DNA of 41,907 bases, taken from positions 1 to 41,907 of the forward strand of contig RDOE01000022.1 in the NCBI GenBank assembly GCA_011364975.1, read 5' to 3'. The notes beneath the pieces were generated by a model. That model did no database searches and was not told where the DNA came from. It saw nothing but the letters and a program-made list of their open reading frames with translations. Source of the DNA: Promethearchaeota archaeon (GTDB taxonomy: Archaea > Asgardarchaeota > Lokiarchaeia > Sigyniarchaeales > SOKP01). Made by a program: the position numbers and the translations under genes. Of this stretch, positions 8,813 to 17,740 are shown one piece after another (within the stretch, counting starts at the first letter, position 1; each line of letters opens with the position of its first letter).

Positions 8813-9175
8813 ATGAGTGAAGAAGAAAATGCAGAATCAAGTTTAGATCCAAAAGAATTAGAAATATTTTATGAAGTTCTTTTTAAAAGGATTATGGACA
8901 TAATCAAACGACCCGATGTTGATCTTGATCCTTTTGGAGGGATGATAAAGATATTAGTAAGATTAAGCGAGATATTCAGCTTTAGAAGCATGATATCGTT
9001 AATTCCAGAATTAGTTGCTTTTGCCATGAAATATGGTATGCTTGTAGAAAAATCTTATGAAGAGGAGGTTATTGATCTAGAGGAAGATATTCAGGGATTT
9101 GACTCAGAAGAAGGTCAACAAAAAAGAGTGGATGTTATGAGGAAAGATTTAGATAAATTAAATCTCTATTTATAA
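8813..9175 (+). CDS. Hypothetical acidic helical protein
   Basis: 120 aa. It begins with an acidic stretch ('SEEENAESSLDPKELE'), then a helical core ('IFYEVLFKRIMDIIKRPDVD', 'FGGMIKILVRLSEIFSFRSM', 'ISLIPELVAFAMKYGML') and ends in an acidic, probably coiled tail. There is no signal peptide, and the hydrophobic patches are too short and amphipathic for membrane helices. I recognise no family. A GAGGTAATC stretch 6-14 bases before the ATG may be its ribosome site. It converges on the CPBP protease gene. Confidence 0.5.
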   Translation: MSEEENAESSLDPKELEIFYEVLFKRIMDIIKRPDVDLDPFGGMIKILVRLSEIFSFRSMISLIPELVAFAMKYGMLVEKSYEEEVIDLEEDIQGFDSEEGQQKRVDVMRKDLDKLNLYL

Positions 9176-9184
9176 GGTTTATTT

Positions 9185-10075
9185 TTAATTATAATATTCT
9201 TTTACTTGGATTGCTTCTATTTTAGTAGAAGGAATTTCAGTAGAATCTATTTCTTTTTTTGCCTTTTCTATAGATTTTCTCATTAAGGTATTAGATCCAT
9301 AGGTAAATACTACAATTATAGTAACAACAGACAATAAAATTGTATAATAAACAGTTCCAAAACTAGTATTGTTGATGGGAATGATCCAATAAGAGACGTT
9401 AATCGATGTATGAAACAACATGGCTACTAAAACACTTCGATTGGTATTATTATATAACCAAGTAAATAAAATTGAGAGTATTAACACCGAAGGGAAAAAA
9501 CTATAAAATGGTTGTTCGAATTGAATTGTACCTGGAATAAAGAATGAAGGTGCATGCCAGAAAGCCCATAATACTCCGATAATCAGACTTGATGATAAAG
9601 AGTTATATTTTGATTGAAGTCTATCGAGAGCATACCCCCTCCACCCAAACTCCTCTTGTAATGGACCTCCAAGAAAGAATGTGGAAATAATTAAAGGAAT
9701 ATTTTCTTCATTTAAAATATTAGATACTTCCGGGGGAATTAATCCTTCTGTATAAACTGCTATTAAGAGTGAAATAATAATTAATAGTGGGATTAAAAGC
9801 AGAGCGGGGATTAAATATAAGGGTTTTTCTAAATGCCATCCTCTCCGCCATAAGTCAAATACTCCTAGAGAGCGTTCTTCCATATAACTTAATAAAAAAC
9901 CCGCAATTGTTGGACCAAAGGTTCCTATAACTCTTAACCCAGCTATTATATCTGAGAACTCATTTTGTACACCAGAAAATATAAAGCTGGGAGTCCATAA
10001 TAACCAGGAAAATGCAAATGAAAAGATAAAAAATAATTGAAAATTTTTCTTGTTAATTTCTAAAAAATCTGGCAT
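9185..10075 (-). CDS. CPBP-family intramembrane metalloprotease (CAAX/Abi type)
   Basis: 296 aa with about eight hydrophobic segments. The diagnostic motif 'QEEFGWRGY' gives E141, E142 and R146. It is followed by 'LWAFWHAPSFF' (H174) and 'FHTSIN' further on, the Glu and His residues that form the zinc site in the CPBP (Rce1-like, Abi) family. Members cleave prenylated CAAX proteins or other substrates within the membrane; the substrate here cannot be told. It is a single gene, convergent with the acidic protein at 8813. Its own promoter is presumably in the AT-rich gap 10076-10272. Confidence 0.85.
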   Translation of the reverse strand: MPDFLEINKKNFQLFFIFSFAFSWLLWTPSFIFSGVQNEFSDIIAGLRVIGTFGPTIAGFLLSYMEERSLGVFDLWRRGWHLEKPLYLIPALLLIPLLIIISLLIAVYTEGLIPPEVSNILNEENIPLIISTFFLGGPLQEEFGWRGYALDRLQSKYNSLSSSLIIGVLWAFWHAPSFFIPGTIQFEQPFYSFFPSVLILSILFTWLYNNTNRSVLVAMLFHTSINVSYWIIPINNTSFGTVYYTILLSVVTIIVVFTYGSNTLMRKSIEKAKKEIDSTEIPSTKIEAIQVKEYYN

Positions 10076-10272
10076 AATCTTATAAAATCTATTTTTATTT
10101 TAGTTAAATTAGATAATGTAATCCAAAAAAGGTTATCTTCATTTATATTTTGACATTCAAAACTATTAAGTTCAATAATAGAAAAACTTCAATAATTTAA
10201 AATCTAAAGGTTTAAACAATATAATTTAATGAGTGAATTTACTTATTTTATAAAATTCTATTTTAAATCTGA

Positions 10273-11016
10273 TTACATTAATGAGCCTAATCTTTGTACA
10301 TTTCTATTATGCCCTATATAACTTGATACAAATTCATTTTTTGGATTTTTAATTAAGTCTTCAGGGCTGGCAGATTGTTCGATCTTACTAGCACTCATGA
10401 CGGTAATTCTATCACCTATATCAAAAGCTTCAGTAATATCGTGTGTAACATAAATAGTGGTAATTTCTAAAGTTTTTTGCAAACGGCTTATTTCCATTGT
10501 AATCTCTTTTCTAGCAACCCAATCAACGGAACTCAATGGTTCATCTAATAATAAGAGCCGGGGTTCTATTGCCAAAGCTCTTGCTAAAGCTACTCGTTGT
10601 TGTTGACCCCAACTCAATTGATTTGGCATTCTTAATTCTAAATCTTCAAGTTTCAACATTTTTATTATTTTAGATACTTGGAAATTAACCTTATCTTGTG
10701 AAGCCTTACGCATTTTCATTCCAAAACCTATGTTTTCATGCACATTTAAGTGAGGAAATAAGCCAAAATTTTGAGGAACAAATCCAATATTCCTTTTTGA
10801 GATTGAAATATCATTGATTAATTCTTCATTGAAGTAAATCTTACCACTATTAGGTTTTAATGAGCCAAGGATTATTTTTAAAAGGGTTGTTTTACCACAC
10901 CCGCTTGGACCTACTAATATCATTAATTCTCCTTCTTGTATCTCCCAATTAATACGCTTCAATATTTCAATTTCAGCAAAATTTTTTGAAATATCCATTA
11001 ATCTAACAGAAACCAT
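10273..11016 (-). CDS. ABC transporter ATPase (molybdate/tungstate/sulfate type)
   Basis: 247 aa. It has Walker A 'GPSGCGKT' (residues 36-43), Q-loop 'VPQNFGLF' (80-87), Walker B 'LLLLDEP' (154-160), D-loop 'SSVD' and H-loop 'TIYVTHD'. The signature motif is 'LSWGQQQR' (134-141), with Trp where LSGGQ has Gly; a single G-to-T change would do this. The protein stops soon after the nucleotide-binding domain, so the C-terminal regulatory (TOBE) domain of many ModC/CysA proteins is absent. It lies 3 bases downstream of the permease gene and surely forms a complex with it on the inner face of the membrane. Confidence 0.88.
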   Translation of the reverse strand: MVSVRLMDISKNFAEIEILKRINWEIQEGELMILVGPSGCGKTTLLKIILGSLKPNSGKIYFNEELINDISISKRNIGFVPQNFGLFPHLNVHENIGFGMKMRKASQDKVNFQVSKIIKMLKLEDLELRMPNQLSWGQQQRVALARALAIEPRLLLLDEPLSSVDWVARKEITMEISRLQKTLEITTIYVTHDITEAFDIGDRITVMSASKIEQSASPEDLIKNPKNEFVSSYIGHNRNVQRLGSLM

Positions 11017-11019
11017 ATT

Positions 11020-11808
11020 TTATTTTTTCCTCTCCAAAAGTAATTTAAATACGATCAAAATAGTAATTGAAATAATTGCAAGAATTAATGCGAGAGTTAA
11101 AGCCGCTGGTAATGAGGTTTGTGCTTCGAATACTATTATCGCAGGCATAGTTTGAGTCACACCGGGAATGATAGCTCCAGCAAATACTATTGTACCTGCA
11201 ATTTCTCCCAAAGCCCGAGCCCAACATCTAGCACTACCTGCTACCATTGCCTTTTTAGACAATGGTAATGTAATTGAGTAAAAAGTTTTATAGTCAGAGG
11301 CACCCAAAGACTTTGCGATAACTTCTAACTCTGATTCGCGAAGTTGTCGAAATTTCATTGTTAATATACCTACTAAAAAGGGAGCGGAGATAAAAGTCTT
11401 AACTAATATCATTGCCCAAAAAGTGTTTATTATATTTAGCCCTAAAGTATTTAATATCATTCCAATTGGGCTTGTTGGTTGGAACATAAGAAGATATGTA
11501 GTACCTACCACCCCGGGTGGAAATGAGTGAGGAATATCAACTATTAATGTTTCTAATATCGTTTTATTTTTAAAATCCTTATTTGCCAATATCCAAGCGG
11601 TAGGGATTCCAAATATTAAGGAAATTATCACAACTATAGTTGATGAACTTATACTTACCCATAGAGCAAGAAGAACTTGATAACTAAACAAATAATCTAA
11701 AATTAATGGGCCATAACTAAATGCTGTAAAGAGATAAAATATTGAAACCAATACATAAATAGTAAAAAAACTAGCTAAAAACATCATAAAACTATTAAAT
11801 TTCTCCAT
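11020..11808 (-). CDS. ABC transporter permease (ModB/WtpB/TupB-like)
   Basis: 262 aa, six membrane segments. The cytoplasmic coupling loop 'ESELEVIAKSLGASDYKTFYSITLP' is the EAA motif. The segment 'ARALGEIAGTIVFAGAIIPG' followed by 'TQTMPAIIVF' is typical of oxyanion permeases for molybdate, tungstate and sulfate. It is the first gene of a two-gene operon with the ATPase. No periplasmic-type binding protein gene is next to it: upstream is a divergent isomerase gene. The binding protein must be encoded elsewhere or shared. The exact anion cannot be decided from the sequence. Confidence 0.85.
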   Translation of the reverse strand: MEKFNSFMMFLASFFTIYVLVSIFYLFTAFSYGPLILDYLFSYQVLLALWVSISSSTIVVIISLIFGIPTAWILANKDFKNKTILETLIVDIPHSFPPGVVGTTYLLMFQPTSPIGMILNTLGLNIINTFWAMILVKTFISAPFLVGILTMKFRQLRESELEVIAKSLGASDYKTFYSITLPLSKKAMVAGSARCWARALGEIAGTIVFAGAIIPGVTQTMPAIIVFEAQTSLPAALTLALILAIISITILIVFKLLLERKK

Positions 11809-11993
11809 CAGATACTCCTCAACTATATTTATTGTTTTTGGTAAATTTAATTTCTTCTCTGGATCATAATTAATTTAAATTTTATAAGTTGATTTTTAAT
11901 AAAATTTTTTATGTGAAGTAGCCTAAGAAAATATTAGATAAAGGAAAATTAATTAAAAATCTCTAAATAAAAATTAATTTTGAGGTTAGAATT

Positions 11994-12884
11994 ATGAAAG
12001 AAATCCAACACGGAGGAATAACATTTTATATTGTGGATGTTTTTGCAGAATTTAAATATGGCGGTAATCAACTCGCTGTTGTTATTAGTAATAATCATCT
12101 TTCAGACAATATGATGCAGAAAATTGCAAGAGAAATGAATTTTTCTGAAACGACTTTTATAACATCTGTAGAAAATTACGATGTGAGAATTTTTACCCCC
12201 AAGATAGAATTACCCTTTGCGGGGCATCCAACTATTGGTACAGCTTTTATTCTACATCAAGAATTCATTAAGGAGAAGGTTAAAACCATTAGTCTAAATT
12301 TAAAGATTGGTCAAATTGCTATCTTATTTAAATATAAAGGAGAAAATTTAAGTGAAATTTGGATGGAACATAAAACTCCCACATTTCATGGTTATTTTGC
12401 TCCTAATTTATTAGCGGATGTTTTAAGCTTAGCAGAAGATCATATAGATGGTAGATTTAAAATTCAAGAGGTCTCTACAGGTGTTCCTACAATTATAGTT
12501 CCTTTAAAGAATTTAGATGCGGTCAAACGTGCTAACATAAATAAAAATAAATATAACGATTTAATCGCAAAGACTAATGCTAAATCAATTTTAATTTTTT
12601 CTCCTGAAACTTATGATAAAAAAAATGATTTAAATGTTCGATTTTTCGCAGATTACTATGGTGTTTCAGAAGATCCCGCAACTGGGTCAGCTAATGGATG
12701 CTTAGCGGCATATCTGGTTAAACATGAATACTTTGGTACAAAAAAAATTGATATTAGGGTTGAACAAGGTTATGAAATTGGAAGAGAATCATTATTACTA
12801 CTAAAAGCAGAAGAGAAAGAAGGTAAATATTTCGTAGCAGTAGGGGGAAAAGCAATATTAGTGGCTAAGGGTAAATTGCTCTAA
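11994..12884 (+). CDS. PhzF-family isomerase/epimerase
   Basis: 296 aa, the usual length. The two-lobed PhzF/diaminopimelate-epimerase fold is recognisable from 'VDVFAEFKYGGNQLAVV' near the start, 'MNFSETTFI' (its Glu is the expected acid/base), 'FTPKIELPFAGHPTIGTAF' and 'YYGVSEDPATGSANGCLAAYL' in the second lobe. Family members move double bonds or epimerise small metabolites. The gene is not among phenazine genes, so the substrate is unknown. A GAGGTTAGA stretch just before the ATG at 11994 looks like a ribosome site. It is divergent from the ABC transporter operon. Confidence 0.88.
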   Translation: MKEIQHGGITFYIVDVFAEFKYGGNQLAVVISNNHLSDNMMQKIAREMNFSETTFITSVENYDVRIFTPKIELPFAGHPTIGTAFILHQEFIKEKVKTISLNLKIGQIAILFKYKGENLSEIWMEHKTPTFHGYFAPNLLADVLSLAEDHIDGRFKIQEVSTGVPTIIVPLKNLDAVKRANINKNKYNDLIAKTNAKSILIFSPETYDKKNDLNVRFFADYYGVSEDPATGSANGCLAAYLVKHEYFGTKKIDIRVEQGYEIGRESLLLLKAEEKEGKYFVAVGGKAILVAKGKLL

Positions 12885-13194
12885 ATTATTTTTAATTAAC
12901 AATGATCTATTAAAAATTTCATATCGTTATAATCTAACTATCCTGTAAAAGATTTAACGAGTGTATTAGTTCTTTTTTTAAACTAATTAAAAATAAATTT
13001 CATATTGATGGATATTTACCTTTAATTCGAGTAGCGGTAAAAGATAGAAAACAAATATGAAATAAAAAAATTTCTCATGACCGAATTTTTACGGGAATTG
13101 AAATGAAATAAATCTTACATTACTAAATTTATTGCCTGTTAAATTATAAAAACTAAAAAATCTAATCATTATAATAAAAATCTATGCAATTGTT
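12885..13194. other. 310-base intergenic region with possible gene remnant
   Basis: No complete gene is seen. An ATG at 13077 opens 'MTEFLRELK' and stops after nine codons; it begins like the protein at 8392 ('MTESELDKL'). Together with the motif-bearing frame at 13195 this may be a decayed or rearranged copy of that small gene. A ~35-codon open stretch before it (ending near 13060) lacks a start codon. Confidence 0.3.
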
Positions 13195-13395
13195 ATGATT
13201 ATAAGAGAAGAAAATTATCGTAATAAAAGTTTGAACACATTATTTTATTTTGAATTACTACAAATAATAATTCCACTAAAGGATTTTTTCAGAAGTTTTG
13301 AGCAACCAGATATTTATAATGGAACAGAAAATATACCTTTTGACAAGAGAGAGACAGAATTCAAAAAGATTTTATTATCTGAATTTCTAGAATAA
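13195..13395 (+). CDS. Small protein with DIYxGxExIPF motif, copy 3
   Basis: 66 aa. The C-terminal part 'DIYNGTENIPFDKRETEF' and 'KKILLSEFLE' matches the tails of the proteins at 8194 and 8392. The N-terminal half ('NTLFYFELLQIIIPLKDFF') is more hydrophobic than in copy 2. The ATG at 13195 is the first in-frame start. It could be a full small gene or the surviving 3' end of a longer one, because an upstream ATG at 13077 reads like the start of copy 2. It converges on a membrane protein gene. Confidence 0.4.
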   Translation: MIIREENYRNKSLNTLFYFELLQIIIPLKDFFRSFEQPDIYNGTENIPFDKRETEFKKILLSEFLE

Positions 13396-13456
13396 AGATA
13401 TTTAAAAAGTATAAGAAAAGTAAATTTGAATTTAAAAAGAATTAAATTTATTTTAT

Positions 13457-13861
13457 TTATTTTCCCAACTCTTGCCGATAGTAAAACCATGAAAATGCAA
13501 TACAAAAAACAAGCATTATGGCTATATTTACCCAAACTATTAAGGGAGGAATAATTGAAGGAAACATCGTAAAAGCAGCCCAAAATTGAGCAACAGTGCC
13601 GATTATTAACCAAGTTATTTCCATTTGAACAGTTATTTTAACTTTTAACCATTCAGTTTCTCTCCAACAAAGAAGGGAAGCCATACCGAACCCAATAAAT
13701 GCTGCTCCTAAAGTACGCCCTGCTATTGGGTCTAAATACGGCCAACCTGTGACATTAACGTAGACTTCAATGAATAGTAGAAAAATTAGACCAAAGATTA
13801 TTGCAACAAAAAAATGCAATAGAAATGCTAGCTTTAAGGGTTTAGAAATCTGTTCTCTCAT
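13457..13861 (-). CDS. Four-helix membrane protein, function unknown
   Basis: 134 aa. Four hydrophobic segments cover most of it: 'LAFLLHFFVAIIFGLIFLLF', 'TLGAAFIGFGMASLLC', 'ITWLIIGTVAQFWAAFTMF' and 'LIVWVNIAIMLVFCIAFSWF', with short polar turns such as 'WRETEWLKVK'. It begins 'MREQISKPLK', a basic lead consistent with a cytoplasmic N-terminus. It resembles small uncharacterised integral membrane proteins found widely; I cannot name the family. It is a single gene with its own promoter region up to the hydrolase at 14010. Confidence 0.6.
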   Translation of the reverse strand: MREQISKPLKLAFLLHFFVAIIFGLIFLLFIEVYVNVTGWPYLDPIAGRTLGAAFIGFGMASLLCWRETEWLKVKITVQMEITWLIIGTVAQFWAAFTMFPSIIPPLIVWVNIAIMLVFCIAFSWFYYRQELGK

Positions 13862-14009
13862 AACTAATCTCCTTATTTTTAATTATTGAATATTTAATTA
13901 GATTTACTTAAAATATGCTATTTGTTGTTATTTATAAATTTTTGTTAATAAGCAATTATTTGATAGAAATAGGATAATTACTTTTTAACCTTAAGATTTT
14001 AGGGGATAT

Positions 14010-14798
14010 TTACTTAAATTTTGAAATAAAGTCTTTGAAAGCCGTAAAATATATGTCATTATTTATAGAAATTGAATTATGCCCTACTCCTTCTATTAAA
14101 ATAAGATTCTTTTCAATAGATTCAGGAAGATTTTTATATAATAATTCTCCTTCGGTATATGGAATTATATAATCCTCTGTTCCATGAATAACCAGAGTGG
14201 GCCTTTTAAAATTGCGCACTCGTATCTCATTAGAATACTTTGCTACGGAATTCGGGGTTAATTGGGAACTTTCCACACGAAATATGGCGGTCATCATATT
14301 ATATAAACTTGCAAATCCACTTTCAATAATAATTCCTTTAACATCTTCTGGATTATTAGCTCCGATTTCTGAAGCGCATACACTACCTAAAGATCTTCCT
14401 TGAATAAAAAAAGATTTTAAAAGGCCATATTCCTCAGCCCAAGTTTTAAAAGCATTATAGATTGGTATTGCATCTGAAATTAAGCATGTATAGTACGGTT
14501 CTCCTGTGCTAAATCCATACCCCCGGTAATCCATTACTGCCAAATTAACATTACATTCAAAAAATGTGGGTGCTGCAAATATATAATCTAACGCAACCTC
14601 ACCATTTCCATGGAAAAATAAAATTGTAGGTAATTCTGTGTTTTTTATATAACATATTCCCCCAATTATGATTTTCTTATCTATAGGAAATCTTAGAATC
14701 TTAGTAAATGGATCTAAATTTGAAGGAACTGGTGTTTTTCTAGGAAAAAATACCTGACGGGATACTACTGGATTATTTATTAATAATTTTTTTTCCAT
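14010..14798 (-). CDS. Alpha/beta hydrolase
   Basis: 262 aa. The catalytic triad can be read: nucleophile S136 in 'GRSLGS', D209 in 'HGTEDYIIP' and H240 in 'GVGHNSI'. The oxyanion segment 'FFHGNGEV' (61-68) and 'DYRGYGFSTGEP' (90-101) fit the BEM46/YsgA-like group of alpha/beta hydrolases. Members hydrolyse esters or peptides; the substrate is unknown. There is no signal peptide or membrane helix, so it should act in the cytoplasm. It is a single gene with neighbours on both strands and no evident operon partner. Confidence 0.82.
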   Translation of the reverse strand: MEKKLLINNPVVSRQVFFPRKTPVPSNLDPFTKILRFPIDKKIIIGGICYIKNTELPTILFFHGNGEVALDYIFAAPTFFECNVNLAVMDYRGYGFSTGEPYYTCLISDAIPIYNAFKTWAEEYGLLKSFFIQGRSLGSVCASEIGANNPEDVKGIIIESGFASLYNMMTAIFRVESSQLTPNSVAKYSNEIRVRNFKRPTLVIHGTEDYIIPYTEGELLYKNLPESIEKNLILIEGVGHNSISINNDIYFTAFKDFISKFK

Positions 14799-14937
14799 AA
14801 TAATGGTGGTTTAATGTCATTTATTAAATTATTTGCACCAGAAAATTTAGATAATAATGTCAAGATTTTTATATTTTCTAAGAATTATTATTTATTACGG
14901 AGAAATCCAAAAAAAAATAATTAATGATGTGATTTTT

Positions 14938-15246
14938 ATGGGTCTTTATATGATGACAGTATGGTATCCTCCTGATAAAGCGCCTGAAATGGCAAAACTA
15001 TACCTTAAACAACCAAGAAAGCTTCCTTCCATCACAAAATGGAGAGTTTTTAACACTGCTGGAGGATTAAATGGTATGAAGCAATATCATTTAGTTTATA
15101 CAGAAAAAGGTAAAATGGAAGAAGCTAGCGCAGAATTGATTAAATACTTTACGCCATTCATAAATATTGAAGGATTCAGATATGCTGTTGAACCTTTAAT
15201 GGGTGTTTCAGATAGTTATAAGTTACTCGGAATGAAATGGGAATAG
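14938..15246 (+). CDS. Small alpha/beta protein, possible dimeric ferredoxin-like fold
   Basis: 102 aa from the ATG at 14938; a longer frame starts at ATG 14857, but its 27 extra residues look non-coding and the family-like region begins at 'MGLYMMTVWYPPDKA'. The order strand, helix ('PEMAKLYLKQP'), strand ('KWRVFNTAGGL'), strand ('MKQYHLVYTEKG'), helix ('EASAELIKYFTPF'), strand ('GFRYAVEPLMGV') is that of ferredoxin-like alpha/beta barrels such as DUF3303-type or Dabb-like proteins. No catalytic residues can be assigned. Confidence 0.5.
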   Translation: MGLYMMTVWYPPDKAPEMAKLYLKQPRKLPSITKWRVFNTAGGLNGMKQYHLVYTEKGKMEEASAELIKYFTPFINIEGFRYAVEPLMGVSDSYKLLGMKWE

Positions 15247-15457
15247 TTTAAATTTAATTCTTAAATATTATTTTTTCTTTCTTATTAATTTTTTATGAAT
15301 ATGGTATTTGCGAATCAAAATAGTTAATTAAGGTAAATTTATTTATAATTATTATTAGAAATGCATGTTCTATAAGTGAACAACAATAGACAGATTAGTA
15401 AAATTATATAAAGCCGTAAGTCATCCTTCTCTGACATTATTAACACTTTTTGCACCG

Positions 15458-16045
15458 TTGCTAACAGTACTAATAGCAATAATCCTCTATTTATCTGTGG
15501 ATCCTTCATTTAGCTTGATCACTCATTATTTAAGCGACTTAGGGGCGGGCCCTAACGGTTCAAATTTTGTCTTTAATATTGGAATGATTATTACTAGTAT
15601 TATTATGATTGCATTTTATGTTCACTTAAGTTTAATTTTGTATATGAAAAAGGGTTACAAATTTTTAATCATAATATCCTTTTGCTTAGGATTAATCTCT
15701 GCTATAGGGACATTTTTTGTGGGACTCTTTCCTATAAATGTTTCACAAGACATTCATAATTTTTCAGCAAGTTTTTTTTTCCTTGGGGGATTGGGTGCCG
15801 CATTCTTTTATACTATCACAGAATTTACAGCACCAAAATTCTCAAATATACAAGCATTATCTGGCATTGTGATAGTATGTAGTTTTTTACTTTTCATTGT
15901 ATATAATGCGCTTAATTATTTTAACCCAGGGCATTATGATTTAGAATCTCATATTACAGAATGGATTCTATACTTTATACTCATTTTTTGGATTGTTGAA
16001 CATGCAATCATCATATTTAAACTAAAAATACATAAAACTAGTTAA
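15458..16045 (+). CDS. DUF998-like membrane protein
   Basis: 195 aa from a TTG at 15458, with about six hydrophobic segments. 'DPSFSLITHYLSDLGAGPNGS' followed by 'FNIGMIITSIIMIAFY', and 'GTFFVGLFPINVSQDIHNFSASFFFLGG', match the DUF998 pattern (Ser-Asp-Leu-Gly after helix 1, His in the middle). The start is doubtful: the frame stays open back to 15379 and reads 'KAVSHPSLTLLTLFAPLL', which would complete helix 1 but has no standard start. A GTG at 15376 in another frame would join it after one base is removed near 15409. The function of DUF998 proteins is not established. Confidence 0.65.
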   Translation: MLTVLIAIILYLSVDPSFSLITHYLSDLGAGPNGSNFVFNIGMIITSIIMIAFYVHLSLILYMKKGYKFLIIISFCLGLISAIGTFFVGLFPINVSQDIHNFSASFFFLGGLGAAFFYTITEFTAPKFSNIQALSGIVIVCSFLLFIVYNALNYFNPGHYDLESHITEWILYFILIFWIVEHAIIIFKLKIHKTS

Positions 16046-16057
16046 ACATCTCACATC

Positions 16058-16804
16058 TTATGCTGCTTTACCTTGATCAGCGACTTCTTTCATAGCCTTT
16101 TCTACTTCTTCGGGATCTCCTAAATAATAATGATTTAGGGGCTTGAGATTCTCATCCAGTTCATATATTAATGGAAGTCCTGTAGGAATATTTAAGGATA
16201 CGATTTCTTCTTCAGAGACATTGTCTAAATATTTAACAAGTGCTCTTAAACTATTACCATGGGCAGAAATTAATACTTTTCTTCCTTTCTTCACTGAGGG
16301 CGCGATAGTATCATGCCAATAAGGTAAAAAACGATCTATTGTATCCTTTAAACTTTCAGTTAATGGAATCTCTTCATAGTTTAAATCCTTATATCGAGGA
16401 TCATCCCCAGGGTATCTTGGATCCGTTGTTTTGAGAGCAGGAGGCTTAATATCATAACTTCTTCTCCAGATTAGTACTTGTTCCTCACCCACTTCTGCTG
16501 CCATTTCATCTTTACGAAGTCCTTGAAGAGCACCATAGTGTCTTTCATTTAATCTCCAAGAACGATATACTGGAATCCACATTAAATCCATCTCATCCAA
16601 TACAATCCACAATGTTCTTATCCCTCGTTTTAAAACAGAAGTAAATGCTAGATCAAAAGTAAAACCATTTGCTTTCAAGATTTTACCCGCTTTTTTTGCT
16701 TCATCTATTCCCTTTTCTGAAAGATCAACATCTGTCCAACCAGTAAATATATTTTCTTTATTCCAAATACTTTCTCCATGGCGGAGAAGAACTAGTGTAA
16801 ACAA
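16058..16804 (-). CDS. gpmA: 2,3-bisphosphoglycerate-dependent phosphoglycerate mutase
   Basis: 248 aa, the size of bacterial dPGM. It interconverts 3- and 2-phosphoglycerate in glycolysis and gluconeogenesis. '[27 protein letters not shown]' carries the phosphorylated His (H9); '[10 protein letters not shown]', '[15 protein letters not shown]' and '[15 protein letters not shown]' supply the other active-site Arg, Glu and His residues. The start is TTG at 16804, since 'FTLVLLRHG' must be at the N-terminus. Archaea usually use the cofactor-independent enzyme, so acquisition from bacteria is likely. It converges on the DUF998 gene, 12 bases apart. Confidence 0.93.
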   Translation of the reverse strand: MFTLVLLRHGESIWNKENIFTGWTDVDLSEKGIDEAKKAGKILKANGFTFDLAFTSVLKRGIRTLWIVLDEMDLMWIPVYRSWRLNERHYGALQGLRKDEMAAEVGEEQVLIWRRSYDIKPPALKTTDPRYPGDDPRYKDLNYEEIPLTESLKDTIDRFLPYWHDTIAPSVKKGRKVLISAHGNSLRALVKYLDNVSEEEIVSLNIPTGLPLIYELDENLKPLNHYYLGDPEEVEKAMKEVADQGKAA

Positions 16805-16916
16805 TTTATTTCACATCGAAAATACTTTATTTGTATATTTAAGTAATCAATTATTATATAATTTTACCAATAGAAGATACTTTACTTTTTCAAAATTGAT
16901 TAAAGGTAAAATTACG

Positions 16917-17579
16917 ATGAATCATAGGGGTATTTTAAAAGGAGCAGAAAGAAAAGAAATAAATTGGAGAAAAACAAAACTAGGAGAACCATTCCGAGAT
17001 GTATTAAATGAATTTAGAGAAAATGTAATGAATCGAAGTGATTTTGATGCAACCTCGTTACTCCAATTTGGATTATTTATGGCAACTGCAATAATTAATA
17101 TATTAAAAGAAAGTGAAAAAATATTAGGTCAGGAAGGTCAAAAAGTAGTATTCGAAGCTTTAATAAAAACCGGGTATGATATTGGGACACAAATCGTTAA
17201 AAATGTTGAAGTTCCTCACGATATCTCTGATATTGAACTCATGAGCTATTTGGCAACGATCATTAATACACAAGCTTGGACCTCAATTGAAGACCCCAAA
17301 ATTGATAGTGAACATAAATGCTCTTTTGATATAATTTGGTGTCCACTACAAAGAATATATAAAGCATTTGATTGTAGAGTTCAACGATATTTAGTCCAAG
17401 GGATTATAAATGCATTTAAAGATTCAAACCTTCTAAAAAGTGATTATCAAATTGAATTCAAGTCTACTATTCCATCAGGGGCAGACGTTTGTAGTTTTTC
17501 AATTAGAAAAAAGGAAGAGGGAGAACCGGATATATGGGCGGAATATTCAAAAGATTTAGCTGAGAAAGCATTAAAATAA
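16917..17579 (+). CDS. L-2-amino-thiazoline-4-carboxylate hydrolase-like protein
   Basis: 220 aa from the ATG at 16917; a TTG at 16896 is an alternative. The C-terminal half, with 'FDIIWCPLQRIYKAF', 'CRVQRYLVQGIINAF' and 'GADVCSFSIRK', resembles the ATC-hydrolase family (PF14196 as I recall it), where a Cys and Asp/Cys pattern near the C-terminus is conserved. The helical first half includes 'LLQFGLFMATAIINILKESE'. In bacteria the namesake opens the thiazoline ring in cysteine formation, but most family members are uncharacterised. No cysteine-pathway gene is nearby, so the substrate is open. Confidence 0.5.
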   Translation: MNHRGILKGAERKEINWRKTKLGEPFRDVLNEFRENVMNRSDFDATSLLQFGLFMATAIINILKESEKILGQEGQKVVFEALIKTGYDIGTQIVKNVEVPHDISDIELMSYLATIINTQAWTSIEDPKIDSEHKCSFDIIWCPLQRIYKAFDCRVQRYLVQGIINAFKDSNLLKSDYQIEFKSTIPSGADVCSFSIRKKEEGEPDIWAEYSKDLAEKALK

Positions 17580-17740
17580 TAGAAAACTTAAAGAGTTTGA
17601 TGAAATAAGTGGCATTTAAAGGTAATAAGTAATATATCCAAAATAATTTACATATCAGAATTTAAGCTTAAATATTTTAAACTTCTATAATTCATTATCT
17701 AAAGAAATTATAATTAACTTAATCTTCAGTTAAAAAGACC

